A stretch of DNA of 47,255 nt from a virus. The position numbers and the translations under genes are program-made. Where the stretch lies: IMG/VR virus record IMGVR_UViG_3300027741_000108, positions 1 through 47,255 of that record. One strand, written 5' to 3'. Every line of letters starts with the position of its first letter. The stretch's first letter is position 1. Positions 20,990-28,864 of the stretch are shown here, piece after piece. The notes beneath the pieces are model-generated. The model did not search any database. It worked only from the letters and a program-made list of their open reading frames with translations, and was not told where the DNA came from.

Positions 20990-22166
20990 TTTTTGTCATC
21001 CCATTATCGTAAACTGTTTGTGTAAAGTACACTATTTTTTCTGACATCATCATCATATGTTGTTTTTCCAAACCATGAATCATTGCATTGGTACTGACCA
21101 TTAAAAGAATTGTTTTTGGCCAGGATCTTTTAAGTTTGTTCAAATAAACACATTTGATGTTTGTTAAGTCTATCTTAGTTGATTTTTTATTTACAAGATC
21201 TAATATTTGATCTTTGTCAAATTGCTTAAGGACATTTTCTTTAAGATTATCATCAACGATGGGATCATAAACATATATAGGCCACCTATTATTTAATGTT
21301 GCATATCTAACCAAACAATCTATTAGATCCTCGCCGTCATAATTTTCACTAGATCTTGTGGCATGTATATGTCTGGAAGTGGATAAATTGGCAACTTGAA
21401 TTCCATATATTGTTGATATCAAATCTTTAATATCTTTACTAACAGTAAATCCCAACAAACTGGAATTGTCCACCAACCTCAATATATTTTCTTTAGAAAA
21501 CCCACCTAAATTGTTATTGATATAATCAATCAAAGATGATTCTGCATTATCAATAACCAAATCAGTTCCATTATCTCTTAACTCTATTGCAAATGGTGTT
21601 TTCTCACACCCTTCCAACAATTGCCAATATTTTAAAAATTCTAAATCAGCGTCAAATTCATTCTGTTCAGCAAAAGCCCTTGCCCAACTAACATTATATT
21701 CAGTTAATGCCATATGCCAAGATTTGGCATCTCTATCAAATTTGACAAAACCGTGACTGATATTTCTATGTTCTGCTAACTTGTCTATTAGACCTTTATT
21801 ATAAGGAAATGTTAGAATTATTTCGCCGTCAACAACTGATATCTTTTGTTGCCTCTCTATAATCTTTGGTTGATATCTAAACTTTGGTTCTGTTGAATGT
21901 AACCCAATTTCTACACCAAGACTTGAAAATTGCCTTTTATATTTACAGACAATTTTATGAACTAATTGCGCTTGCCTATCTGTTAGGGCTTGACCTTGTA
22001 TAGTTTGCTGAGATAGATTATCTACTACAGACATATCATATCTGGCCAACCTAACATCTGAAGATTTTGAAAAGAAAAAATTGTTAACCACAACACCCGA
22101 ACAATCTCTTTGGCCGCCCAAGATTTCTAAATAATCTTCTATATGTTTGAAAGATGTTAGTTGCAT
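20979..22166 (-). CDS. Unknown protein coupled to UvsW
   Basis: 395 residues. Residues about 60-90 read ALTDRQAQLVHKIVCKYKRQ. Residues about 115-165 (GEIILTFPYNKGLIDKLAEH and HGFVKFDRDAKSWHMALTEY) recall the HARP-like module of SMARCAL1-type helicases, in which a strand pair ends in a conserved Trp. That resemblance is weak and by eye. The second half is alpha/beta with no Walker motif. It has its own promoter (22173-22202) and overlaps uvsW, so a DNA-recombination role with UvsW is the best inference. Confidence 0.65.
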   Translation of the reverse strand: MQLTSFKHIEDYLEILGGQRDCSGVVVNNFFFSKSSDVRLARYDMSVVDNLSQQTIQGQALTDRQAQLVHKIVCKYKRQFSSLGVEIGLHSTEPKFRYQPKIIERQQKISVVDGEIILTFPYNKGLIDKLAEHRNISHGFVKFDRDAKSWHMALTEYNVSWARAFAEQNEFDADLEFLKYWQLLEGCEKTPFAIELRDNGTDLVIDNAESSLIDYINNNLGGFSKENILRLVDNSSLLGFTVSKDIKDLISTIYGIQVANLSTSRHIHATRSSENYDGEDLIDCLVRYATLNNRWPIYVYDPIVDDNLKENVLKQFDKDQILDLVNKKSTKIDLTNIKCVYLNKLKRSWPKTILLMVSTNAMIHGLEKQHMMMMSEKIVYFTQTVYDNGMTKIAG

Positions 22167-22172
22167 AAGACT

Positions 22173-22202
22173 ATTGTAACATTTAATCTACACAAAAGTC
22201 AA
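22173..22202 (-). promoter_or_regulatory. Sigma70-like promoter for the 395-aa protein and uvsW
   Basis: -35 TTGACT (22197-22202), 18-bp spacer, -10 TACAAT (22173-22178), 6 bp before the ATG at 22166, giving a nearly leaderless transcript. The -35 box begins inside the T-run of the upstream terminator. Confidence 0.65.
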
Positions 22203-22230
22203 AAAATAACCTGCCATAAAAGACAGGTTA
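22201..22230 (-). terminator. Rho-independent terminator
   Basis: Stem TAACCTG/CAGGTTA (22224-22230 with 22207-22213), a 10-nt loop, then six Ts on the minus strand. It follows the stop of the gene ending at 22267. Confidence 0.75.
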
Positions 22231-22266
22231 AAAATTGACAAGTAATAAAATACTTATACTATGTTA

Positions 22267-22644
22267 TTAGGTTACAGATTTTTCTTCTTTGAGAATTTTC
22301 CACATCTGCTTCTTTTCCTGTTCAATGCGTTGTTTCTCCACACTTGCTCGATACCGATCCTCACCTTGAGCACGTTTTTGGTCATTGCTAACATTCAACA
22401 TTCGATCATAGTCTCTGGCCCAGGTCACACCCAGTAACCACTGCCGCAGTTGGGTCAAGGTTCCAACAAACACTTCGGCGTCTCGGGCATAAACTGGCAC
22501 ATTTGATTCATCACGAGGTTTTAATGCTACCAGGTCATCTGAATACGATGAGGTATGAAGTTTTGGAGAGCAAAGCATGAAACCTAAAGCTTCTACTTTT
22601 TCTTCTAGTTGATGAATTTCACGAACCAAATTATAGCCTGACAT
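22267..22644 (-). CDS. Hypothetical helical protein
   Basis: 125 residues starting MSGYNLVREIHQLEEKVEAL. The ATG at 22644 has GGAG upstream; a GTG two codons earlier is less likely. An N-terminal coiled coil and a long charged C-terminal helix (about 85-120) flank a middle with TQLRQWLLGVTWARDYDRM. It is the last gene before a terminator. Function unknown. Confidence 0.65.
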   Translation of the reverse strand: MSGYNLVREIHQLEEKVEALGFMLCSPKLHTSSYSDDLVALKPRDESNVPVYARDAEVFVGTLTQLRQWLLGVTWARDYDRMLNVSNDQKRAQGEDRYRASVEKQRIEQEKKQMWKILKEEKSVT

Positions 22645-22646
22645 AA

Positions 22647-23039
22647 TCACTCCACTCGTTCAATTTCTAAACTGTTGTGAAACCAACACTCAGTTTCGCT
22701 GTTGTTCCAACCTTCGCTTTCCCATGCTGAATAGTCATCTTCTTCCCAGAGCTGTTCCAAACGATCACGCTCTTCTTGGCTCATATCTTTGGGCCACTCA
22801 GTATCACTCAGCCACCCATCATCCAAACTATCTAGATCGCAGTCATAGCCGCAGTCATATACATTAACACCTTCAGCATTATCGGCATCAATATCTAATT
22901 CCTCATCGTCTTCGGTGGTGAGGTTTACTGTGCCCCAACGGAATCCAGTGATGCGAACAATGACATCACTGCCCTTGTTCCAAATTTCTCGCTCTTCTAC
23001 ACTCTTTTTGTCCAGTGTACTTACTCGATAAACAGCCAT
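22647..23039 (-). CDS. Very acidic hypothetical protein
   Basis: 130 residues. The first 45 look like a small beta domain (MAVYRVSTLDKKSVEEREIW); the remainder is extremely Asp/Glu/Trp-rich, for example EEDDYSAWESEGWNN, with three Cys. Such acidic proteins can mimic DNA and block nucleases or host regulators, but nothing here proves that. It lies 2 nt after the 70-aa gene. Confidence 0.6.
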   Translation of the reverse strand: MAVYRVSTLDKKSVEEREIWNKGSDVIVRITGFRWGTVNLTTEDDEELDIDADNAEGVNVYDCGYDCDLDSLDDGWLSDTEWPKDMSQEERDRLEQLWEEDDYSAWESEGWNNSETECWFHNSLEIERVE

Positions 23040-23041
23040 AA

Positions 23042-23254
23042 TTAGGAATCCCGTTCCATTTCAGAAGCTTCACGAACCAACGTGACCAATTCGTCAACTG
23101 AAGGTGTCAGAATTTTTGCAGTGACATAATCACCTTTTTTATTCCTGCCACTGACTTCAATCATATATCCATTATCATACATATTAATGGTAAATGATTC
23201 ATTTACTTTAATTAATTTATCACCGAGTTTGGTTACTGTTTTTGCTGTTGCCAT
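23042..23254 (-). CDS. Small beta-rich hypothetical protein
   Basis: 70 residues starting MATAKTVTKLGDKLIKVNES. It alternates strands (FTINMYDNGYMIEVSGRNKK) and ends in a helix. AGGAG lies directly upstream, at the end of the preceding terminator's T-run. It heads a three-gene run ending at 22267. Function unknown. Confidence 0.65.
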   Translation of the reverse strand: MATAKTVTKLGDKLIKVNESFTINMYDNGYMIEVSGRNKKGDYVTAKILTPSVDELVTLVREASEMERDS

Positions 23255-23265
23255 TTCATACTCCT

Positions 23266-23308
23266 AAAAAAAAAATTATCGAAACGGGACTTATTGACAT
23301 TGCCCGTT
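23266..23308 (-). terminator. Probable rho-independent terminator
   Basis: Inverted repeat AACGGG/CCCGTT (23303-23308 with 23283-23288) with a 14-nt loop, followed after 7 nt by ten Ts. It lies between the AAA+ ATPase stop and the 70-aa gene. The long loop and the gap before the T-run make it weaker than the one at 22201-22230. Confidence 0.5.
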
Positions 23309-23329
23309 ACGCACACCGCAGGGGAAATC

Positions 23330-24364
23330 TTATGCTGCCTTCATGCAGGTTGTTTCTGTCATACGTTTCCAATTCAATGGGAAACTCTTACGTAAGTCTG
23401 CAATCTTCAAAGCCATACGCAGACTCATTTCACGCAAACGATTTTGATTGGTGCCCATGAAATCAATGATTTCATCTTGAACAATTTGATCAAAATCATA
23501 ATCAGCAAACAATACGCCATCTTTGGCAATTTGTTTAATTCGTAATACTTTGTCACGCATAGTGTCCAAAGTCAAATCCAAATAATGACAACGACTTTGC
23601 AAAGCATCCAAGTGGTCACGAAGTTTTTGACTCTTCATTTGGTCGAACTTCAAATTAGTGATGAAGATCACCGAACCTTTAAATTCAAAACTATCTGGAA
23701 TACCATCTCGACGAAGCATATTGCTATCGCTCAACCAAGAAATTTTACGCTTCTTGCCTGAGTCCAATGCGCCTTTCAAAAGATTCAAAGCAACGTCGTC
23801 TAGTAAGATTGAATCACAGTCATCAAACACTAGAACGCAATTGGGGTCTGAATATTTGTACAATGTTGAATACAGACCCAATGCGGTTGCAGAACCTTTA
23901 ACCACTTCAGCACGAAGACGTTTACCTGCAATGTGGTCAAACAAGCAAGCCTTTTCAATTTCTTGTTCAACGCCAAAACTCTTACCAACGCCTGGTGGGC
24001 CACTAACAATCATTGCTCTAATATCGCCGTTAGTAGCGGCTTTAGTCATTTCTGTCAAAATGTCAAAACGCTCACGAATACGCTCAATCGCCTGTTCGTC
24101 AGTTTCAACAGTTTTCTCAGTAGTCTGTTCCATTTGCACAGTATTCACTCCTTGATTAATTCCAGTTACAAATTCATAATCAGCCACGCCATCAACATTA
24201 ATTCGAATGTCATCAGGGTAGCCAGGGAAAGTATTGTTATTTTTAACAGTTACAAAACCGTTTTTTGCAGTTTTGCGATATTGATCCACCAGTTCAAAAC
24301 TCATGCCAGAAACATTATGATTACGATAAGTACCTTTGATAAAACGAACAAAAGTTGCTGACAT
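23330..24364 (-). CDS. AAA+ family ATPase
   Basis: 344 residues from the ATG at 24364, which has AGGAG upstream; a longer frame would include the leader. Walker A is GPPGVGKS (about 122-129) and Walker B VLVFDDCD (177-184); an FITNLKF sensor-1 strand and a DALQSRC arginine-finger-like motif follow. The N-terminal 90 residues look like a separate beta domain. The AAA+ core resembles phage and bacterial loader or remodelling ATPases, but no partner identifies the target. It is expressed from one of the strongest promoters seen here. Confidence 0.8.
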   Translation of the reverse strand: MSATFVRFIKGTYRNHNVSGMSFELVDQYRKTAKNGFVTVKNNNTFPGYPDDIRINVDGVADYEFVTGINQGVNTVQMEQTTEKTVETDEQAIERIRERFDILTEMTKAATNGDIRAMIVSGPPGVGKSFGVEQEIEKACLFDHIAGKRLRAEVVKGSATALGLYSTLYKYSDPNCVLVFDDCDSILLDDVALNLLKGALDSGKKRKISWLSDSNMLRRDGIPDSFEFKGSVIFITNLKFDQMKSQKLRDHLDALQSRCHYLDLTLDTMRDKVLRIKQIAKDGVLFADYDFDQIVQDEIIDFMGTNQNRLREMSLRMALKIADLRKSFPLNWKRMTETTCMKAA

Positions 24365-24396
24365 TGTGTTACTCCTATTTGCGTTACAATACATGT

Positions 24397-24425
24397 ATTA
24401 TACAACCAAAATTGGTTATGAGCAA
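24397..24425 (-). promoter_or_regulatory. Sigma70-like promoter, twin of the one at 642-670
   Basis: -35 TTGCTC (24420-24425), 17-bp spacer, -10 TATAAT (24397-24402). The downstream leader has the perfect palindrome AATACATGTATT, then GTAACGCAAATAGGAG, almost identical to the leader at 612-641. Confidence 0.75.
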
Positions 24426-24431
24426 CCAAAA

Positions 24432-24632
24432 TTAACCTGAAATACGGTCAAAAATTTGTTGTTGTAAATATGCAACATCTTCTGATGGCACATAGAAATC
24501 CGTTGAAGGGTCGTAATATTCTCCCTCTTTTGGATCATAATAAAGTGTTTGACCGTTAGGATATGTGAACGGACCTTCCAAGCCTTTTCTTGGGCCATAT
24601 TTACTGTCAGTTTTGAAGATTTTTGAAGCCAA
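24432..24632 (-). CDS. Small conserved hypothetical protein
   Basis: 66 residues, starting with TTG at 24632, which has a well placed GGAG six bases upstream. The pattern GPFTYPNGQTLYYDPKEGEY and DPSTDFYVPSEDV suggests a small beta-sheet module that I recall in unnamed phage proteins. It has its own promoter at 24663-24691. Function unknown. Confidence 0.6.
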   Translation of the reverse strand: MASKIFKTDSKYGPRKGLEGPFTYPNGQTLYYDPKEGEYYDPSTDFYVPSEDVAYLQQQIFDRISG

Positions 24633-24662
24633 AACAGTCTCCTGTGCTGTAAATTAGCTTCT

Positions 24663-24691
24663 ATTTTAACGCTATTTGATTAATAAGTCAA
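24663..24691 (-). promoter_or_regulatory. Sigma70-like early promoter
   Basis: -35 TTGACT (24686-24691), 17-bp spacer, -10 TAAAAT (24663-24668). An inverted repeat lies exactly 10 bp upstream of the -35 box. Confidence 0.7.
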
Positions 24692-24698
24692 TAGAATT

Positions 24699-24720
24699 CT
24701 TGTTGTAAAATCACAACAAG
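24699..24720. repeat. Inverted repeat upstream of the promoter at 24663-24691
   Basis: CTTGTTGT/ACAACAAG, 8-bp arms with a 6-nt centre. The core GTTGTGATTTTACAAC (24702-24717) matches the core at 681-696 except for the four central bases. No T-run follows, so an operator is more likely than a terminator. Confidence 0.55.
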
Positions 24721-25881
24721 TTAAATTTCTCTATTGGGATGAGTTGGGTATTCTCTACGCAACCAATCTAATTGCATGCGTTCAGGATTGGGTTCATACC
24801 ATCCCTTTTTTCCATAAATGTTAGTAATACTGTAGAAGAATTCCTCATACATTTGACTAATTTTATCAAAGTTAAAGTTTTTGGCGGCCCAATCTCGACA
24901 GTTTTTGGGATTGATACGACCAATGTTTTTAGCGGCCCAAGTAAAATGTTCAAAAGTCCTACAACGATATCCAGTAACACCATGCAAGTTGAGTTCACCA
25001 AAACATGCCCAATCAGTACTAATCACCGGAGTGCCGCTCAACATTGCCTCAATTTGAACACCACCAAATGGTTCACCATACATTGTAGCCACAAATTGAC
25101 CTTTTGCTTTACTCATTAACTTTCTGCGCAATTCGACATCAGCATATCCCACCATTTCAACATGTGATGGGGTGGTATACAATCCCATACTAGCCAAACT
25201 ACCTTGACCAGCAATTTTTAGCTTTGCCCCAATTGCTTCAGTTGTTTGAATAGCTACATGCACACCTTTATGTTCACCAATTCTACCCAAGAATAAAAAA
25301 TAATCTTCTTTATCTTCGTTATAGTCAAAATCGTTGAGATCAAAATAATTAGGGATAACAGCGTCATACCAACTAAAGTGTCCTGGTCCAGACACCGCAG
25401 TCATATTAAACCAAGCAGCCATTATGCTTTGACTTTCAAACACACGATATGGTGCAAATACGCCACCAGGATATCCAATACCCGGTTCTACCACCAACAT
25501 ATCAGGATGTGCATCGGCGATGGCTTTATGTCCCCAACCCCAAAAGCACAATAGAAAATCATTTTTTTGTTTACGCAAACCAATTTCTCTAATAGCATTG
25601 GCATAGAAAAATTTATAAGCAACGTCATTTAAATCATATTTGAATGTATTGGCATGCCAATCGTGATCACCGTATGCTTCATTTAAAATGGCATCATTGG
25701 TTACTCCAACGTTTTCATCACATTCAACATCACTATGTTCATGACCATAATGGATGATAGTGTGCCCTCGAGCCTTCATCATAGCACAAAATTTTACTAC
25801 TTTTTGTGTAAAAGCACAGGCTACATAATCTTTGTTAGAAATAGTGTGTGGGACACCTAATACATGAAATCTAAAATGCAT
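24721..25881 (-). CDS. GT4-type glycosyltransferase
   Basis: 386 residues with the two-domain GT-B pattern. The acceptor half ends at the VIPNYFD strand. The donor half has FLFLGRIGEHKGVHVAI (196-211) and the E-x7-E motif EPFGGVQIE (E270, E278), followed by AMLSGTPVIST. These features define GT4/GT1 retaining transferases using nucleotide sugars. In a phage the product could be a glycosylated DNA base, a capsid glycan or a modified host surface. Its neighbour at 25940-26668 also looks like sugar-transfer machinery. The acceptor is unknown. Confidence 0.85.
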   Translation of the reverse strand: MHFRFHVLGVPHTISNKDYVACAFTQKVVKFCAMMKARGHTIIHYGHEHSDVECDENVGVTNDAILNEAYGDHDWHANTFKYDLNDVAYKFFYANAIREIGLRKQKNDFLLCFWGWGHKAIADAHPDMLVVEPGIGYPGGVFAPYRVFESQSIMAAWFNMTAVSGPGHFSWYDAVIPNYFDLNDFDYNEDKEDYFLFLGRIGEHKGVHVAIQTTEAIGAKLKIAGQGSLASMGLYTTPSHVEMVGYADVELRRKLMSKAKGQFVATMYGEPFGGVQIEAMLSGTPVISTDWACFGELNLHGVTGYRCRTFEHFTWAAKNIGRINPKNCRDWAAKNFNFDKISQMYEEFFYSITNIYGKKGWYEPNPERMQLDWLRREYPTHPNREI

Positions 25882-25939
25882 ATAATTTTACTTCTTAATT
25901 GAATTAGTGAAAACGAATCATATCTAATTTCTATTTAAA

Positions 25940-26668
25940 TTATTCCTGAACAGGCATACCATTAGGGCCTATATTACCAAAAATCCCCAATGGTGCTTTT
26001 TGAATTACTTTTTCTTTATCTAAAAATTTATATAAACAATGTTCAATATCGGCATATCCACCAGCAGATATTCTTTCGCCCATGTAAGCTAAACTATTAT
26101 CATATACTGTAATAATTTCTTCCATCAAGCTAACCGGCCAACTCCACAATCTGCTCATAAATTGTTGTGATATCAATGTCAAATTATAGTCAAATTGACT
26201 ATTTTTTTGATTACTAATCACAATATGATTTTGTATATTATATTGGTCATAATAGCCAATATCAAAATTATTATTCAGACCATATCTTCCGCTGATTTTA
26301 AAAATTCGCTGTGTATTGGAAAATTGATTCAAGCTTCTATGTAGATTTTTAAGAGCTTTACCAAAGCACATAACCTCGGTGACGTTTTTAACTATATCCC
26401 AATTATCTGTACTATTATAAAGCCCAACTACTGACGGATCTGAATTAAAATTTACAATACTTTTAACCAATGGTTCTAAAGTATTAGATTGATCTTGAGT
26501 TAAAGCGATTGCTGACATTTCCAATAGAAATAAGTCAGCATCAGGTACACGTCGTTTAATGCTTTGAATAGTAGAAACTGTTTGATTTAGACGAGTTTCT
26601 GCATCAAAAACACCAAATTTTGTATTAATCGCACTGGTAATTAAGAATGTATATTTTGACATATACAT
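25940..26668 (-). CDS. Putative sugar-transfer-related protein
   Basis: 242 residues. The opening YTFLITSAINTKFGVFDAET, followed by TVSTIQSIKRRVPDADLFLLE, is a Rossmann-like strand-helix-strand that I recall from unnamed phage and bacterial proteins near glycosyltransferases. The middle has FKISGRYGLNNNFD, and a late EHCLYKFLDKE is family-like. No DXD motif is obvious. It lies directly upstream of the GT4 gene, so shared function is likely. Two in-frame ATGs are possible at the start; the first is used. Confidence 0.6.
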   Translation of the reverse strand: MYMSKYTFLITSAINTKFGVFDAETRLNQTVSTIQSIKRRVPDADLFLLEMSAIALTQDQSNTLEPLVKSIVNFNSDPSVVGLYNSTDNWDIVKNVTEVMCFGKALKNLHRSLNQFSNTQRIFKISGRYGLNNNFDIGYYDQYNIQNHIVISNQKNSQFDYNLTLISQQFMSRLWSWPVSLMEEIITVYDNSLAYMGERISAGGYADIEHCLYKFLDKEKVIQKAPLGIFGNIGPNGMPVQE

Positions 26669-26671
26669 TAC

Positions 26672-26821
26672 TTACTGTGGATTTTTTGCTTCCAAATATT
26701 CTTTAACGAAGCGCAGAGCTTTACGACTTGTATCGTAAACATATTCCTTAGAATCGTCTTCGGTAGTTAAGACGACAATAAAGCCGTTAGCCGCACGTTT
26801 AATTTCAATTGATTCAAACAT
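26672..26821 (-). CDS. Small conserved hypothetical protein
   Basis: 49 residues (MFESIEIKRAANGFIVVLT...). AAGGAA lies 6 nt before the ATG at 26821 and a promoter is upstream. Beta-beta-alpha layout; EYVYDTSRKALRFVKEYLE is a constrained-looking end that I recall from unnamed T4-like phage proteins. The next gene starts 3 nt after its stop. Confidence 0.65.
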   Translation of the reverse strand: MFESIEIKRAANGFIVVLTTEDDSKEYVYDTSRKALRFVKEYLEAKNPQ

Positions 26822-26855
26822 AATATTTCCTTGATGTTAATTTACTGACTTAACT

Positions 26856-26885
26856 AGTATAAGCTCTAAATTAAGGAAAAGTCAA
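26856..26885 (-). promoter_or_regulatory. Sigma70-like early promoter
   Basis: -35 TTGACT (26880-26885), 18-bp spacer, -10 TATACT (26856-26861). It would drive the 49-aa gene and both sugar-transfer genes. Confidence 0.65.
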
Positions 26886-26911
26886 GAGATTTTTAGAATA
26901 ATTTAATAAAA

Positions 26912-28729
26912 TTAACGTTTTTGTCTTGGAGATTTTGGTTCAATATCTCTAGATTTTCTACTGTTGGCAGGAGCATCAGTCTGATCAGTACTTTTACTAG
27001 TTTCAGCAAAATATTCTTTTTCTTGATCGGTTTTGTTCATTGTCCCAAATTTTGGAACCATTGGTTTCTGAAGAGGTTGTGAACTAAATTCAGTACCTTG
27101 TAAATTGGTTGTTTGTGCAGATGGTTGATGTGTTTTAGTAGATGGGCTCGCGGGTGGCACTTGGGGTCGAGCATTCTTCAAATGATCATCGGCTTTTGGT
27201 GCTCCAGCAGCTTTTTTAGCCTTACGTTCTTCAATTTTTTCCCAGTCTGCAATATCTTTGAGCAAATCTCCCATCTCGATTATATTACGTACAGCTTTTT
27301 TCTGGGCATAAGAACGCAATTTGATTAATAGCTCTTTACTAGTACCCTGTTCTTTTTTAACTTCTGAAGTTTTTGGGTAACCGTAAATATATATCTCATA
27401 CATAGCAGAAGTAGTGCCACGACGAACTGTAAGTTGGTAATCATCCAATGCTTTTTCTAATTCCGGACCAAATGTCAATTCATGAAATGCTTTTTTAGCA
27501 TTGGGGCTTAAAATAATCATTTCAACATTGGAGTCATTGCGTGTAGCGTGGTATAGCAGACCTTTATAAACACGTTTTATCAAATCTGCCTGTCCATCTA
27601 TACTACCTGTAAGTCGATTTAGTTGATTAAAGATTTCATCGTAAGCTATTTTAAACCCTGTTTTATAATTGGTTGTTCGAACAAGTTCTCTATTAGCATC
27701 CATTTCTTCTTTACTAGATAGTTTTTCATCCATTGCTACAAACTTTTCTTTAACCCCATTGCTCAATGGTATGTTTACTGATGACAAAAAGAAATCGTTT
27801 AATCTTTCAAATTGATATCCACTAACTTGACCAAATTGACCAACATCACCCGCTTTAATGCTCAATAAGTTTATGCTAGAACCGTCAATTAAAATCTTTA
27901 AATCTGCTTTAGTGGTTTTTTGTTCTTCAGCATTTCCGCCATCACTTTTTATTTCAATTTCATTTTTTCTAGGATCTTTACTGGCTTTTTCAATTGCTGC
28001 CGAAACCCTCGGCGAAGTGTTAACATATCTAACAGCATTATCAATATGAGCGGTGATTGCTTTTAATAAATCCTTGCCCATGCCATAATCTTCAGGAGTT
28101 TTTCCATCTGGATCCATTCCTATAAATGATGCGAACCCTTTTTTATCAGCATCAGGAACCGAAACAGTGAATGATAATGCATCTTTTCCGGCCCGCCCGC
28201 TAGCAGTGCCATTGCCTTTTATTACACGTCTAGCAACATCAATTACATGACTGGCATCAATATGTTCAAGTGGATTTTCATATTTGGCAGTCACTGCACA
28301 ACCTAAAACGATTTCCGCAATGTTTCCCTTATTGACGCGCAATTTTCCACTAAACAATTCATCTTTGACAATCTTAGTTACATTTATTTTTTCAACGTTC
28401 TTAGTCAGATTGCCGTTATCATCAAGCATCCTAACAGTAAAATCAACATTGTTTAATATATTTTTATCTTTGTTAGTAACAGCAGACTGCAATCTTTTAG
28501 CAGCACGATAATTGGGATCAGTTGGGCCGTTTATTTCAATTTGTCCTTCGTATTCAACAGTCCCAATCCTAAATGTAAGTACAGTTGTAACTGGTTCCTT
28601 GAGATTTTTGGCGCCGCCTGCCAACATACGAGATATAAACTGAGGAACTGACGAGGAATTCATCCATTCACTCACACTCATGTTTTTTGCTTCAGTTAGC
28701 AAAGGTTTGATAATGTCATTTATTCGCAT
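26912..28729 (-). CDS. Late protein with nuclease-like core and capsid-targeting-like N-terminus
   Basis: 605 residues. The N-terminus MRINDIIKPLLTEAKNMSV resembles the capsid-targeting leader of T4 internal proteins (MKTYQEFIAEA). The core has an acidic residue in a helix (NKGNIAEIVLG, E139), then KADLKILIDG (D276), then LLSIKAG (K292), a spacing like a PD-(D/E)xK nuclease with Ser in place of the usual Glu. Then comes GQFGQVSGYQFERL. The last 100 residues are Pro/Ser/Gln-rich and disordered. An exact late promoter lies 7 bp before the ATG. A nuclease carried in the head is an inference; the fold needs testing. Confidence 0.55.
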   Translation of the reverse strand: MRINDIIKPLLTEAKNMSVSEWMNSSSVPQFISRMLAGGAKNLKEPVTTVLTFRIGTVEYEGQIEINGPTDPNYRAAKRLQSAVTNKDKNILNNVDFTVRMLDDNGNLTKNVEKINVTKIVKDELFSGKLRVNKGNIAEIVLGCAVTAKYENPLEHIDASHVIDVARRVIKGNGTASGRAGKDALSFTVSVPDADKKGFASFIGMDPDGKTPEDYGMGKDLLKAITAHIDNAVRYVNTSPRVSAAIEKASKDPRKNEIEIKSDGGNAEEQKTTKADLKILIDGSSINLLSIKAGDVGQFGQVSGYQFERLNDFFLSSVNIPLSNGVKEKFVAMDEKLSSKEEMDANRELVRTTNYKTGFKIAYDEIFNQLNRLTGSIDGQADLIKRVYKGLLYHATRNDSNVEMIILSPNAKKAFHELTFGPELEKALDDYQLTVRRGTTSAMYEIYIYGYPKTSEVKKEQGTSKELLIKLRSYAQKKAVRNIIEMGDLLKDIADWEKIEERKAKKAAGAPKADDHLKNARPQVPPASPSTKTHQPSAQTTNLQGTEFSSQPLQKPMVPKFGTMNKTDQEKEYFAETSKSTDQTDAPANSRKSRDIEPKSPRQKR

Positions 28730-28736
28730 AGTGTAA

Positions 28737-28744
28737 TATTTATA
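28737..28744 (-). promoter_or_regulatory. T4-type late promoter box
   Basis: Exact TATAAATA with only 7 nt before the ATG at 28729. With the usual late start site the mRNA would carry about two leader bases. Confidence 0.6.
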
Positions 28745-28805
28745 TCATCTTGGACAACAACTATACCCAATATTAAAATGAAAAGATGAATTTGTTGCGC
28801 CGCCG

Positions 28806-28813
28806 CATAAATA
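28806..28813 (+). promoter_or_regulatory. Late-promoter-like box (plus)
   Basis: CATAAATA, one mismatch from TATAAATA, 51 bp before the first of three tiny plus-strand genes. A TTGGAC/TAAAAT pair with 18-bp spacing around 28750-28779 is an alternative sigma70-like promoter. Confidence 0.35.
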
Positions 28814-28864
28814 AGTATATCAGTAGAAACCATGAGTTAATTCTGATAATCAAAGGAAAACAAA

